Origin: an uncultured Muribaculaceae bacterium | GTDB lineage: Bacteria; Bacteroidota; Bacteroidia; Bacteroidales; Muribaculaceae | Direction of reading: 5' to 3' | Length of the DNA stretch: 64,000 bases | Assembly: GCA_904501735.1 (NCBI GenBank) | Contig: CAJGBY010000001.1 | Location: forward strand, 186,001 to 250,000 | Shown: positions 15,957-25,767 of the stretch, piece by piece | Layout of the letters: every line of letters begins with the position of its first letter | Position numbering within the stretch: position 1 is the first letter of the stretch | The notes under the pieces: model-generated | The model's database searches: none | Told to the model about the DNA's origin: nothing | The model's input: the letters and a program-made list of their open reading frames with translations, nothing else | Made by a program: the position numbers and the translations under genes

Positions 15957-17681
15957 ATGAGTGAAAAGATAACAGGTGCAGAAGCGATGCTTCGAGCAAT
16001 AGAAGCTGAAGGCGTGGATACGATATTCGGTTATCCAGGTGGAGCTATTATTCCTGTATTTGACCGTCTATATGATCACGATAGTAAGTTAAAGCATATC
16101 TTGGTGCGCCACGAACAAGGTGCAACACACGCTGCGCAAGGTTATGCACGCGTGAGTGGTAAGACAGGTGTGGTGATAGTTACTTCGGGTCCAGGCGCAA
16201 CCAATGCAATTACTGGTATCAGTGATGCAATGATGGATAGCACTCCAATGGTTGTGATAATGGGTCAAGTGGCGAGCGAATCGTTGGGAAGTGATGCTTT
16301 CCAAGAAACCGATGTTATAGGTATCACTCAACCAGTAACAAAGTGGAGTCACCAAATACGCACTGCCGACGAAATAGCATGGGCTGTATCGCGCGCATTT
16401 TATATCGCATCGACAGGTCGTCCAGGTCCAGTAGTGCTTGACTTTGCAAAGAATGCTCAGAATGGTCTTGTGGAATGGAATGATGATTATCAAAAATGCA
16501 AGTTTATTCGTAGCTATATACCATATCCAACAGTTGATGAAGAAGATGTAGATACAGTTGCTGAAATTATCAATGCAGCTGAGCGTCCATTGATAGTGTC
16601 GGGTCATGGTGTGATGATTGCCGAAGCAGAAAAAGAACTTGTTGCACTTGCTGAAAAGGCAGATATTCCGGTGTCGACTACATTGTTAGGCTTGTCAACA
16701 ATTCCATCAGCACACCCATTGAATAAAGGTATGCTCGGAATGCATGGTAATGTGGCTCCTAATATGGCAACAAATCGCTGTGATGTGATGATTGCAATAG
16801 GTATGCGCTTTGACGACCGTGTGACAGGCGATGTGAATGAATTTGCAAAGCAAGCTAAGATAGTACACATTGATATAGATAACTCAGAGTTCGATAAGAA
16901 TGTCAAAACTGATGCAACTATTCATGGTGATGCAAAGAAAGTGCTTGAAATGCTACTTCCAAAAGTGAAAGCAACTAAGCGCACCGAATGGTTAGAAAGT
17001 TTTGCCGACGATGAGGAACTTGAACGCACTAAGGTGATTGAAAAGGAAGTTTATCCTCAAGAAGGCGAATTGAAGATGGGTGAAGTGGTGAATAAGGTGT
17101 CGGAAGCGGCAGGCGAAAATGCAGTGCTTGTGACCGACGTAGGACAAAATCAAATGATGTCATCTCGCTACTTCAATTATACCTCTCCAAAGAGTATCGT
17201 TACATCGGGCGGACTTGGAACAATGGGATTCGGATTGCCAGCAGCTATAGGCGCAAAGATAGGTGCACCAGAACGCACAGTGTGCTTCTTTGTGGGTGAT
17301 GGTGGTATACAGATGACAATCGAAGAACTTGGCGTGATACTTCAGTATGGCGTAGGCGTGAAGATTGTTATCCTTAATAATAACTTCTTGGGAATGGTTC
17401 GTCAATGGCAAGATATATTCTATCAAAAGCGTTATTCGCAAACACCAATGGTGAACCCAGATTTTGTAGCACTTGCAAAGGCTTACTCAATCCCAGCCGA
17501 AGAGGTGAATAGCCGTGAAGAACTCGATGCAGCAATCGAAAGAATGATGAGTCATGATGGCGCTTATGTGTTAAATGTGAAAGTGGAAACAGAAGGCTAT
17601 GTGTTCCCAATGGTGCCAGCTGGAAGTACAATGCTTAACACAATATTGGCTCCAGGAGAAAAGTATCAACCTAAAAATTGA
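15957..17681 (+). CDS. ilvB: Acetolactate synthase, large (catalytic) subunit
   Basis: A 574-aa thiamine-diphosphate enzyme condensing pyruvate with pyruvate or 2-ketobutyrate. N-terminal motif FGYPGGAIIPVFD with HEQGATHAAQGYARVSG carries the catalytic Glu that activates the cofactor; a middle FAD-binding region follows (FDDRVTG, HIDID); the C-terminal cofactor motif is GDGGIQMTIEELG ... NNNFLGMVRQWQ. All are intact. It is the second structural gene, and its TGA is 8 bp before the ATG chosen for ilvN. Confidence 0.97.
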   Translation: MSEKITGAEAMLRAIEAEGVDTIFGYPGGAIIPVFDRLYDHDSKLKHILVRHEQGATHAAQGYARVSGKTGVVIVTSGPGATNAITGISDAMMDSTPMVVIMGQVASESLGSDAFQETDVIGITQPVTKWSHQIRTADEIAWAVSRAFYIASTGRPGPVVLDFAKNAQNGLVEWNDDYQKCKFIRSYIPYPTVDEEDVDTVAEIINAAERPLIVSGHGVMIAEAEKELVALAEKADIPVSTTLLGLSTIPSAHPLNKGMLGMHGNVAPNMATNRCDVMIAIGMRFDDRVTGDVNEFAKQAKIVHIDIDNSEFDKNVKTDATIHGDAKKVLEMLLPKVKATKRTEWLESFADDEELERTKVIEKEVYPQEGELKMGEVVNKVSEAAGENAVLVTDVGQNQMMSSRYFNYTSPKSIVTSGGLGTMGFGLPAAIGAKIGAPERTVCFFVGDGGIQMTIEELGVILQYGVGVKIVILNNNFLGMVRQWQDIFYQKRYSQTPMVNPDFVALAKAYSIPAEEVNSREELDAAIERMMSHDGAYVLNVKVETEGYVFPMVPAGSTMLNTILAPGEKYQPKN

Positions 17682-17689
17682 CGAATGAT

Positions 17690-18238
17690 ATGGAAGAAAA
17701 ACAATTATATACAGTGACGATATTCTCGGAAAACCGTGTAGGTCTTCTAAATCAGATATCAATCATCTATACACGAAGAAAACTGAATATAGAAAGTCTT
17801 TCGGTGTCGCCTTCGTCGATAAAAGGAATACATAAGTTTACTATTACATCTTATAGTGATAGAGAAACTATTGAAAAGTTGGTGAAGCAAGTAGAAAAGC
17901 GTATAGGTGTGTTGAAGTCATTCTTCTATACTGATGATGAAATTATCTATCAAGAGATTGCTTTATATAAGGTGCCAACCAGCAAGCTTATTGAAGAGCC
18001 AAATCTTGAAAAGATTATTAGAAAATACAATGCTCGTATTCTTGAAATGTCGAAAGACTATACGATCCTTGAAAAGACTGGTCACCCTGAAGAAACAGAG
18101 TCTTTATTTGAAGACTTGAAGCGACATGATATTCGCCAATTTGTGCGTAGTGGTCGTGTGGCAGTTACAAAGGATATCAATGAATATGTAACAATGTTTA
18201 TTGAAGAAAGAAAACAACAAAAGGAGGCGCTTTTGTAA
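17690..18238 (+). CDS. ilvN: Acetolactate synthase, small (regulatory) subunit
   Basis: A 182-aa regulatory subunit with an N-terminal ACT domain (about 5-78: LYTVTIFSENRVGLLNQI, NIESLSVSPSSIKGIHKFTI) that binds valine for feedback control, and the C-terminal ACT-like domain typical of the long form. I start at ATG 17690, where homologues begin; a TTG at 17678 overlapping the ilvB stop would add four residues. Its TAA shares one base with the ATG of the thioesterase gene, so the two are translationally coupled. Confidence 0.92.
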   Translation: MEEKQLYTVTIFSENRVGLLNQISIIYTRRKLNIESLSVSPSSIKGIHKFTITSYSDRETIEKLVKQVEKRIGVLKSFFYTDDEIIYQEIALYKVPTSKLIEEPNLEKIIRKYNARILEMSKDYTILEKTGHPEETESLFEDLKRHDIRQFVRSGRVAVTKDINEYVTMFIEERKQQKEALL

Positions 18239-18987
18239 TGGATATAATGAAGTATTATACACGAGAATTTTTCCTTACAGCAGGTGAGTGTACTCCACAA
18301 AAGGAAATGCCATTGCCACTGCTCGTGTCGCGCTTGATAGAAGTGGCTACAGAACACGCTAATATATGGGGCGTGGGATATGCAAAGCTGATAGAACTAA
18401 ATCAAGCATGGGTGTTGTCGAGAGTGACAGTGGAAATGACAGATTATCCTCGAGTGAACGAAAATTATACAATTCGTACATGGGTTGAGGGCTATAATCG
18501 ATATTTCTCGCAAAGAAACTTTGAAATTGTAGATGCTGAAGGCAAAACGCTTGGATATGCGCGCACAATATGGCTCGTGATAGATAGCGAAAAGCGTGAA
18601 ATGGTGGATATTTCAAATTTGGGCTATGTGATAAGTAATATATATGAAAAAGATTGCCCAATAGAACCACAATCTCGTTTGCGCCCAGTATCGGAAGGAC
18701 GAAAAGAACAACATAAGTTCCAATATACCGACACTGATATAAATTGTCATGTTAATAGCGTGCGTTATGTAGAGTCGTTGCTCAATCAGTGGGATTTGGA
18801 ACATTATGAAGAATATAGAGTGAAGCGTTTTGAAATAGCATATATAAAAGAGTGCTTGGGAGGAAAACAATATGACATCATAGTGAATGAAGAAACTCCA
18901 CAAGATGCGAAACTCGAAATAAACAATCTTGTAGATGGTAAGCCAGAGGCAAATTGCCGAGCAAGAATTGTATTTGAGAACAGATAA
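18238..18987 (+). CDS. Acyl-ACP thioesterase (fatA/fatB-like hotdog protein)
   Basis: A 249-aa double-hotdog thioesterase. The N-terminal hotdog has the long helix HANIWGVGYAKLIELNQAWVL (split: residues about 40-60), and the C-terminal hotdog carries the catalytic motif NCHVNSVRYVE (Asn, His and following Glu/Cys-type network) near residue 175. The family releases fatty acids from acyl carrier protein. It sits between ilvN (1-bp overlap) and ilvC (34 bp), and this order recurs in Bacteroidales genomes by my recollection. Why a thioesterase is in a branched-chain operon is not established; a link to branched-chain fatty acid primers derived from the same keto acids is inference. Confidence 0.85.
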   Translation: MDIMKYYTREFFLTAGECTPQKEMPLPLLVSRLIEVATEHANIWGVGYAKLIELNQAWVLSRVTVEMTDYPRVNENYTIRTWVEGYNRYFSQRNFEIVDAEGKTLGYARTIWLVIDSEKREMVDISNLGYVISNIYEKDCPIEPQSRLRPVSEGRKEQHKFQYTDTDINCHVNSVRYVESLLNQWDLEHYEEYRVKRFEIAYIKECLGGKQYDIIVNEETPQDAKLEINNLVDGKPEANCRARIVFENR

Positions 18988-19021
18988 AAACAAATTTAAC
19001 TAATCTATAAAACTAATTATT

Positions 19022-20068
19022 ATGGCAGTAATGAATTTTGGCGGTGTTGAAGAAAATGTAATGACCCGCGAAGAATTTCCATTGGAAAAAGCAAGAGAAA
19101 TCTTAAAAGACGAAACAATTGCAGTGATCGGTTATGGCGTGCAAGGTCCTGGTCAAAGTATGAACCTACGCGACAATGGTTTCAATGTAATTGTAGGCCA
19201 ACGCAAGAATAGTAAGAGTTGGGACAAGGCTGTAGCTGACGGTTGGGTTCCAGGAGAAACTCTTTTTGAAATAGAAGAAGCAGCAGAACGCGCAACAATT
19301 ATCGAATATCTATTGTCGGATGCAGCGCAAATCGCAGTATGGCCAGATTTGAAGAAGCACTTGACACCAGGTAAGGCTCTTTACTTCTCACATGGTTTCG
19401 GTATCACTTACAAGGAAAGAACAGGTATCGTTCCTCCAGCTGATATTGATGTGATTTTGGTGGCTCCTAAGGGTTCAGGTACATCATTGCGTACAATGTT
19501 CCTACAAGGTCGTGGTTTGAACTCAAGTTATGCTATCTTCCAAGATGCAACAGGTCGTGCAAAAGATCGTTGCTTGGCTCTTGGTATCGGTGTTGGTTCA
19601 GGTTACTTGTTTGAAACAACATTCAAGCGTGAAGTATATAGCGACTTGACAGGTGAACGCGGTACATTGATGGGTGCAATTCAAGGTCTTCTACTTGCTC
19701 AATACGAAGTGTTGCGTGAAAATGGTCACACTCCATCGGAAGCATTCAATGAAACTGTTGAAGAACTTACTCAATCACTTATGCCATTGTTTGCTGAAAA
19801 GGGTATGGACTGGATGTATGCAAACTGTTCAACAACTGCACAACGCGGTGCACTTGACTGGATGGGCCCATTCCACGATGCAACAAAGCCAGTGTTTGCA
19901 AAACTTTATAGCGAAGTAGCTTGCGGTAACGAAGCACAACGCTCAATTGATACAAATAGTCAACCAGACTATCGCGAAAAATTGAACGAAGAATTGAAGG
20001 CATTGCGTGAAAGCGAAATGTGGCGTACAGGTGAAGTTGTTCGCCGTCTTCGTCCAGAAAACAACTAA
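19022..20068 (+). CDS. ilvC: Ketol-acid reductoisomerase
   Basis: A 348-aa NADPH- and Mg-dependent enzyme that isomerises and reduces acetolactate. The Rossmann motif GYGVQGPGQSMNLRDNG begins near residue 38, the coenzyme-specificity loop GQRKNSKSW follows, and the metal-binding acidic residues lie in the C-terminal knotted domain (DLTGERGTLMGAIQG with Asp/Glu; later EEL and the SDTA-equivalent region). It belongs to the variant found in Bacteroidota rather than the classic 330-aa form. Last gene of the ilv operon, followed by a strong terminator. Confidence 0.95.
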   Translation: MAVMNFGGVEENVMTREEFPLEKAREILKDETIAVIGYGVQGPGQSMNLRDNGFNVIVGQRKNSKSWDKAVADGWVPGETLFEIEEAAERATIIEYLLSDAAQIAVWPDLKKHLTPGKALYFSHGFGITYKERTGIVPPADIDVILVAPKGSGTSLRTMFLQGRGLNSSYAIFQDATGRAKDRCLALGIGVGSGYLFETTFKREVYSDLTGERGTLMGAIQGLLLAQYEVLRENGHTPSEAFNETVEELTQSLMPLFAEKGMDWMYANCSTTAQRGALDWMGPFHDATKPVFAKLYSEVACGNEAQRSIDTNSQPDYREKLNEELKALRESEMWRTGEVVRRLRPENN

Positions 20069-20095
20069 AATAATGATATAAAGTTGAAATATTTT

Positions 20096-20130
20096 GGTGA
20101 GTAAGCAGTTTTGCTTGCTCACCATTTTTT
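20096..20130 (+). terminator. Terminator of the ilv operon
   Basis: Stem GGTGAGTAAGCA (20096-20107) with TGCTTGCTCACC (20112-20123), one G-T pair, then TTTTTTT. It closes the ilvD-ilvC transcript. Confidence 0.92.
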
Positions 20131-20269
20131 TATGCTTGTTTGTTGGGTATGTTGCAAAAGATTTTAGTTTTGGGAAACTTTTTTGCGTTTTTGAAAAAAT
20201 AAAATGCAGATAATCAACGAAATAGGAAAAATTGTTGATAACTTTATGAAAAATAGTGTTGAAATTGTT

Positions 20270-20300
20270 GTGTGAAATTGTTGATTCTTTTATATATTTG
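20270..20300 (+). promoter_or_regulatory. Promoter of nrdJ
   Basis: -7 box TATATTTG at 20293-20300; a GTG/TTG-like -33 element is near 20268-20272 (weak). The stretch 20131-20290 upstream is AT-rich and contains three AAATTGTTG words (near 20228, 20262 and 20275). No cobalamin riboswitch signature was found, although the enzyme needs B12. Confidence 0.5.
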
Positions 20301-20336
20301 CACCCATAAATAAACAACTAAAGGGAAACTATACTA

Positions 20337-22874
20337 ATGGAACAAAAAACTTATACTTACGAACAAGCCTTCGAAGCGACATTAAAGTATTTTGATGGCG
20401 ATGAACTTGCTGCACGCGTGTGGGCGAGCAAGTATGCGCTGAAGGATTCTTATGGCAATCATTATGAATTGACACCAGACGATATGCACCGTCGTATCGC
20501 AAGAGAGATTGCACGAATTGAAAATAAATACCAAAATCCAATGAGTGAAGATGCGGTATTTGATTTGATAAAGAACTTTAAATATATCGTGCCACAAGGT
20601 AGCCCAATGTCGGGTATTGGTAACGATTTTCAAGTGGGTTCGTTGTCAAATTGTTTCGTGATTGGACTTGATGGAGCACCAGACTCTTATGGTGGTATTA
20701 TTAAGATTGACGAAGAACAAGTGCAATTGATGAAGCGTCGTGGTGGTGTGGGACACGATTTGTCGCACATTCGTCCAAAGGGTTCGCCAGTTAAGAATTC
20801 GGCGTTGACCTCAACAGGTCTTGTCCCATTTATGGAACGTTTCTCAAATTCAACACGCGAAGTGGCTCAAGATGGTCGTCGTGGTGCGTTGATGTTGAGT
20901 GTAAGTATAAAGCACCCAGATTCGGAAGCATTCATCGATGCAAAGATGAGCGAAGGCAAGATCACTGGCGCAAATGTGTCGGTGAGAATTGACGACGATT
21001 TCATGAATGCAGCCGTGAATGGTCAACAATATGTGCAACAATATCCTATTGATGCAGAAAATCCAAAGTATAAGAAAGAAGTGGACGCTGCCGCATTGTG
21101 GGGTAAGATTATTCACAATGCATGGAAGAGTGCTGAGCCAGGTGTGTTGTTCTGGGATACAATCACTCGCGAATCGGTGCCTGATTGTTATGCTGACTTA
21201 GGATTTAAGACTATTTCAACTAATCCATGTGGTGAAATTCCATTGTGTCCATATGATAGCTGTAGATTGCTTGCTATTAACTTGTATTCATATGTTGTGA
21301 ATCCATTCACAAAAGATGCATACTTCAATTATGACATGTTCAAGAGCCATGTGGCAGTAGCACAACGAATCATGGACGATATTATCGACCTTGAAATGGA
21401 AAAGATCGATAAGATTATCGCTAAGATTGAAACTGACCCAGAAACTGAAGAAGTGAAGAAGACTGAGCGTTTCTTGTGGGAAAAGATTCGTACAAAGACA
21501 TTGAAGGGTCGTCGTACAGGCGTGGGAACAACAGCCGAAGGTGATATGATTGCAGCAATGGGCTTGACTTATGGTACAGAAGAAGCTACTGCATTCTCAG
21601 AAAATATTCACAAGACACTTGCTGTGGCAGCTTATGGCTCATCGGTAAATCTTGCTAAGGAACGCGGCGCATTCGAAGTGTTTGATGCAGAACGCGAAAA
21701 GAATAATCCATTCATCGCTCGTATCAGAGAAGCAGCTCCTGAAGTGTATGAAGAAATGTTGAAGTATGGTCGTAGAAATATTGCTTGTTTGACAATCGCA
21801 CCAACAGGAACAACAAGTCTTATGACACAAACTACATCGGGTATCGAACCTGTGTTCTTGCCAGTGTACAAGCGTCGTCGCAAGATTAATCCTAACGATC
21901 CTGATGTGCGTGTCGACTTTACTGACGAATCGGGCGATAGCTTCGAAGAATATATCGTATATCACCCTAAGTTTACAACTTGGATGAAGGTGAATGGTAT
22001 CGAAGTGAAGAAAGATTACACACAAGAAGAACTTGACGAAATATTGGCAAAATCACCTTATTACAAGGCTACATCAAATGATGTTGACTGGCTTGCTAAG
22101 GTGAGAATGCAAGGTAGAGTGCAAAAGTGGGTTGACCACTCAATTAGTGTAACTATCAACTTGCCATCCGATGTGAGCGAAAGTCTTGTGAATGATTTGT
22201 ATGTTGAGGCATGGAAGTCGGGCTGTAAGGGATGTACAGTATATCGTGACGGTTCTCGTGCAGGTGTCCTTGTGTCAACAAAGAAAGAAGAGCCAAAGTG
22301 TAATCACTATATGGCAAACGAAGAACATATCTTGAAGCGTCCTATCGAACTTGAAGCAGATGTTGTTCGTTTCCAAAATAACAAAGAAAAATGGATTGCT
22401 TTCGTAGGTTTGATTGATGGTCGTCCTTATGAAATCTTTACAGGTCTTGCTGATGATGAAGAAGGTATCTTCTGTCCAAAATCGGTGAATAAGGGAAAGA
22501 TTATCAAGGCATTCGACGAACAAGGCAATAAGCGCTATGACTTCCAATTTATCAACAAGCGTGGCTATAAGACAACAATCGAAGGTCTTTCGGATAAGTT
22601 TAACCCAGAATTCTGGAACTATGCTAAGCTGATTTCGGGTGTGCTTCGTTACGGAATGCCAATCGACCAAGTTCTAAAGCTTGTGGGTAGTCTTGAATTG
22701 GATAGCAAGTCAATTAATACTTGGAAGATGGGTGTGGAACGCGCATTGAAGAAGTATTTACCAAACGGAATGAAGGCAAGTGGACAAACTTGTCCAAATT
22801 GTGGTCAAGAAACACTAATCTATCAAGAAGGTTGTTTGATTTGTACAGCATGTGGAACTTCTAAGTGTGGTTAA
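20337..22874 (+). CDS. nrdJ: Adenosylcobalamin-dependent (class II) ribonucleotide reductase
   Basis: An 845-aa enzyme reducing ribonucleotides for DNA synthesis. The barrel holds the conserved Cys in LSNCFVIG (near residue 105), the radical-site region ISTNPCGEIPLCPYDSCRL (about 293-311) with N-x-C-x-E, and the phosphate-binding TIAPTGTTSLM motif (about 483-493). The C-terminus has a TSCPD-type module (about 640-760) and a zinc-ribbon-like CPNCGQE ... CLICTACGTSKCG tail. These are the features of vitamin B12-dependent NrdJ, which works in or without oxygen. It has its own promoter and terminator. Confidence 0.94.
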   Translation: MEQKTYTYEQAFEATLKYFDGDELAARVWASKYALKDSYGNHYELTPDDMHRRIAREIARIENKYQNPMSEDAVFDLIKNFKYIVPQGSPMSGIGNDFQVGSLSNCFVIGLDGAPDSYGGIIKIDEEQVQLMKRRGGVGHDLSHIRPKGSPVKNSALTSTGLVPFMERFSNSTREVAQDGRRGALMLSVSIKHPDSEAFIDAKMSEGKITGANVSVRIDDDFMNAAVNGQQYVQQYPIDAENPKYKKEVDAAALWGKIIHNAWKSAEPGVLFWDTITRESVPDCYADLGFKTISTNPCGEIPLCPYDSCRLLAINLYSYVVNPFTKDAYFNYDMFKSHVAVAQRIMDDIIDLEMEKIDKIIAKIETDPETEEVKKTERFLWEKIRTKTLKGRRTGVGTTAEGDMIAAMGLTYGTEEATAFSENIHKTLAVAAYGSSVNLAKERGAFEVFDAEREKNNPFIARIREAAPEVYEEMLKYGRRNIACLTIAPTGTTSLMTQTTSGIEPVFLPVYKRRRKINPNDPDVRVDFTDESGDSFEEYIVYHPKFTTWMKVNGIEVKKDYTQEELDEILAKSPYYKATSNDVDWLAKVRMQGRVQKWVDHSISVTINLPSDVSESLVNDLYVEAWKSGCKGCTVYRDGSRAGVLVSTKKEEPKCNHYMANEEHILKRPIELEADVVRFQNNKEKWIAFVGLIDGRPYEIFTGLADDEEGIFCPKSVNKGKIIKAFDEQGNKRYDFQFINKRGYKTTIEGLSDKFNPEFWNYAKLISGVLRYGMPIDQVLKLVGSLELDSKSINTWKMGVERALKKYLPNGMKASGQTCPNCGQETLIYQEGCLICTACGTSKCG

Positions 22875-22896
22875 TTGAAAATAATTAATTTTTTTG

Positions 22897-22930
22897 AGGC
22901 GGAATGATGATTTATTCCGCCTTTTATTTT
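22897..22930 (+). terminator. Terminator after nrdJ
   Basis: Stem AGGCGGAAT (22897-22905) with ATTCCGCCT (22914-22922) followed by a T-rich run. Confidence 0.88.
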
Positions 22931-23003
22931 ATTAATCACCAATTAATTATTAATTTAGCCAAATAATAAGATAACCTATAGTATTCAATACTTAAAACAT
23001 TTT

Positions 23004-25682
23004 ATGAAAATTAAGTTTAATATAAATTACTGCACTCAATGGGGCGAATCGCTATATGTAGTGGGTAATTGTAAAGAATTGGGTGACAGTGATGTTGCGA
23101 AAGCTGTCAAGATGGATCCAAAACCATACGGAATGTGGACTTTGGATGTGGAAGTACCTAATGATTCATCAAATCTTTGTTACTCCTATTTAGTAAAAAA
23201 TGATAATGGCGCTATACGCTATGAATGGGGAAAACCTCATGAGTTTGTAGGCGGTAAAGGCGTAAGTGTATATGAACTTTACGACCATTGGAATGATCAA
23301 CCAGAAAATAAGGCATTTTTCTCGTCGGCATTTACTGAAGGTATCTTCTCTCGCAAGCGCGATAAAGAACCACAGCGTCCATCGGCAGGTGGAGTGGTGC
23401 TAAAGGTGTTTGCGCCTGTAGTGAAGAGCGACGAAGTGCTTGCAATCTCGGGTGATAGCAAGGCTCTTGGTGAATGGAATCCAAAGAAAGCTTTGGTGCT
23501 AAATAGTAGCAACTTCCCAGAATGGGAAATTGCACTTGATAAAGAAGATGTAAAGACACCATTTAATTATAAGTTCCTAATCTTGAAGAAGGGAGCTAAG
23601 AAAGAAGTTGTAGCATGGGAATATAGCGATAATCGCCAATTCTTGATGAATGTGCCAGCTGATACTGTGGTGGAAATATCAGGAATGATGTTTAACGACC
23701 CACAAGGAGCATGGAAGGGCGCGGGAACAGCAATACCAGTATTCTCACTTCGTAGTGAAGAAGACTTCGGTGTGGGCGATTTCTATGACTTGATGAAGAT
23801 GGTGGATTGGGCAAAAGAAACTGGACAAAGAATTATCCAATTGTTGCCAATCAATGACACTACAATGACTCACACTTGGGTGGATTCATACCCATACAAG
23901 GCAAATTCAACATTTGCATTGCACCCAATGTATTTGCGTCCTGATAAGGTGGGTGTATTGAGCGATGAAAAGAAGGTGGCTCATTACAAGGCTGTAGCAG
24001 CCGAACTTAATGCACTTGATGCAGTGGATTATGAACGCGCAAATAACGAAAAGATAGCATATCTACGCGATATCTATGCTGAATTGGGCGCTAAGACATT
24101 GAAGTCGGTGCTTTTCCGCACATTCTTTAAGAAGAATGAATATTGGTTGAAGCCTTATGCAGCATTCTGCGTTCTTCGCGATAAGTATGAAACTCCAGAA
24201 TTTGAAAACTGGGGCGAATATGCTAAGTATAGCGAAGCAGTGGTAGAAAAAGTGTGCGCTGAAAATGTAGATGAAATCAATTTTACATATTTCTTGCAAT
24301 ATCATCTTGATAAGCAACTAAGAGAAGTGCGCAATTACGCACACGAAAATGGTGTGGTGCTTAAGGGTGATATTCCAATTGGTATTGCACGCGCAAGTGT
24401 TGATGCTTGGATGTATCCACATTTGTTCTATATGGATTGTCAAGCGGGTGCTCCACCAGATGATTTCTCTGTTCTCGGTCAAAACTGGGGCTTCCCAACT
24501 TATAACTGGGAAGAAATGAGCAAAGATGGTTTTGCTTGGTGGAAGAATCGTTTCCGTAAGATGGCAGAATATTTCGATGCATATCGAATTGACCATATTC
24601 TTGGCTTCTTCCGTATATGGCAAATTCCAATGGATGCTGTTCATGGATTGCTTGGTGCATTTAATCCTGCTATGCCATTCAGTGCTGAAGAAATGCGTAA
24701 TAGCTATGACTTCTGGATTAATCACGAAGTGCAAACTAAGCCATATATCAGAGAATATTTCCTTGGTGAATTCTTTGGCGAATATACCGAAGAGGTTAAG
24801 GCTGTGTTTATGGAACCATTGAATGATGGTCGTTATTGCTTGAAAGAATTTGCTAACACACAACGCAAGCTTGAAGCATATTTTGCAGCTCAACCAGCCA
24901 ACGAAAAGAATGAAAAAATCAAAGAAGGCCTATATAGCTTGATTGATGATGTATTGTTCATTGAAGATGCAGAAAAGAAGGGACATTATCACCCACGCAT
25001 TGCGGCACAATCAACTTATGTATATAAGTCGTTGAGCGACTATGAGCGTTGGTGCTTCGATCGTTTGTATAACGACTTCTTCTATCACAGACACAATGAT
25101 TTCTGGTATGGCAAGGCTATGTGGAAGTTGCCACCATTGATTAATGCAACTGATATGCTTGTGTGTGGTGAAGATTTGGGTATGATCCCTGATTGTGTTG
25201 CATCGGTGATGAGTGGTGAAAAGATATTGTCGCTTGAAATTCAACGAATGCCAAAGGATCCAAAACAAGAATTTGGTAATCCTTATGCATATCCATATAT
25301 GTGTGTATGTACTACATCTACTCACGATATGAGTGGTATTAGAGCATGGTGGGAAGAAGATCGCGAAAAGACTCAACATTTCTACAATAATGTATTGCAA
25401 CAATGGGGTGAAGCACCACAATTTGCTGAACCTTGGATCTGTGATAAGATAGTGTGCGATCACTTGAATTCGCCTGCTATTTTGACAATCCTTCCATTGC
25501 AAGATTGGTTGTCGGTGAGTGGAGATTTGCGTCGCGAAAATCCACAAGAAGAACAAATTAATGTTCCTGCTAATCCATTCCATTATTGGAGATATCGTAT
25601 GCACATGACACTTGAAGAGCTTCTTGCTCAAAAGATGTTCAATGAATCAATCAAGGATCGTATCGTGAATAGCGGTCGATAA
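23004..25682 (+). CDS. malQ: 4-alpha-glucanotransferase, DPE2 type with two CBM20 domains
   Basis: An 892-aa GH77 amylomaltase. Two N-terminal starch-binding CBM20 modules (about 1-100 and 125-235; the second with ALGEWNPKKALVL and a conserved Trp) precede the GH77 barrel. Catalytic residues are in AYRIDHILGFFRIW (nucleophile Asp, about residue 531), CGEDLGMIPDCV (acid/base Glu) and the transition-state Asp in TSTHDMSGIRAWW. The barrel carries a long insertion, as in plant DPE2 and the Bacteroides enzymes. It disproportionates maltose and glucans in the cytoplasm; no signal peptide is present. Single gene with AT-rich flanks. Confidence 0.93.
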   Translation: MKIKFNINYCTQWGESLYVVGNCKELGDSDVAKAVKMDPKPYGMWTLDVEVPNDSSNLCYSYLVKNDNGAIRYEWGKPHEFVGGKGVSVYELYDHWNDQPENKAFFSSAFTEGIFSRKRDKEPQRPSAGGVVLKVFAPVVKSDEVLAISGDSKALGEWNPKKALVLNSSNFPEWEIALDKEDVKTPFNYKFLILKKGAKKEVVAWEYSDNRQFLMNVPADTVVEISGMMFNDPQGAWKGAGTAIPVFSLRSEEDFGVGDFYDLMKMVDWAKETGQRIIQLLPINDTTMTHTWVDSYPYKANSTFALHPMYLRPDKVGVLSDEKKVAHYKAVAAELNALDAVDYERANNEKIAYLRDIYAELGAKTLKSVLFRTFFKKNEYWLKPYAAFCVLRDKYETPEFENWGEYAKYSEAVVEKVCAENVDEINFTYFLQYHLDKQLREVRNYAHENGVVLKGDIPIGIARASVDAWMYPHLFYMDCQAGAPPDDFSVLGQNWGFPTYNWEEMSKDGFAWWKNRFRKMAEYFDAYRIDHILGFFRIWQIPMDAVHGLLGAFNPAMPFSAEEMRNSYDFWINHEVQTKPYIREYFLGEFFGEYTEEVKAVFMEPLNDGRYCLKEFANTQRKLEAYFAAQPANEKNEKIKEGLYSLIDDVLFIEDAEKKGHYHPRIAAQSTYVYKSLSDYERWCFDRLYNDFFYHRHNDFWYGKAMWKLPPLINATDMLVCGEDLGMIPDCVASVMSGEKILSLEIQRMPKDPKQEFGNPYAYPYMCVCTTSTHDMSGIRAWWEEDREKTQHFYNNVLQQWGEAPQFAEPWICDKIVCDHLNSPAILTILPLQDWLSVSGDLRRENPQEEQINVPANPFHYWRYRMHMTLEELLAQKMFNESIKDRIVNSGR

Positions 25683-25706
25683 ATGATGACGATATAACAA
25701 GAAAAT

Positions 25707-25746
25707 AAAGCTGCAAAACCTGATGGTGATGCAGATTTGTTTTTTA
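25707..25746 (+). terminator. Probable terminator after malQ
   Basis: Arms AAAGCTGCA (25707-25715) and TGCAGATTT (25730-25738) pair with one internal mismatch, followed by GTTTTTT. It may also serve the convergent DJ-1 gene since the other flank is A-rich. Confidence 0.5.
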
Positions 25747-25767
25747 TATAGGTTTGAAGCCTTGTGC

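Noticed and set aside
20131..20336. Cobalamin riboswitch upstream of the B12-dependent nrdJ
   Set aside because: No B12-box-like sequence or multi-helix fold was recognised; the region is simple AT-rich DNA with a promoter.
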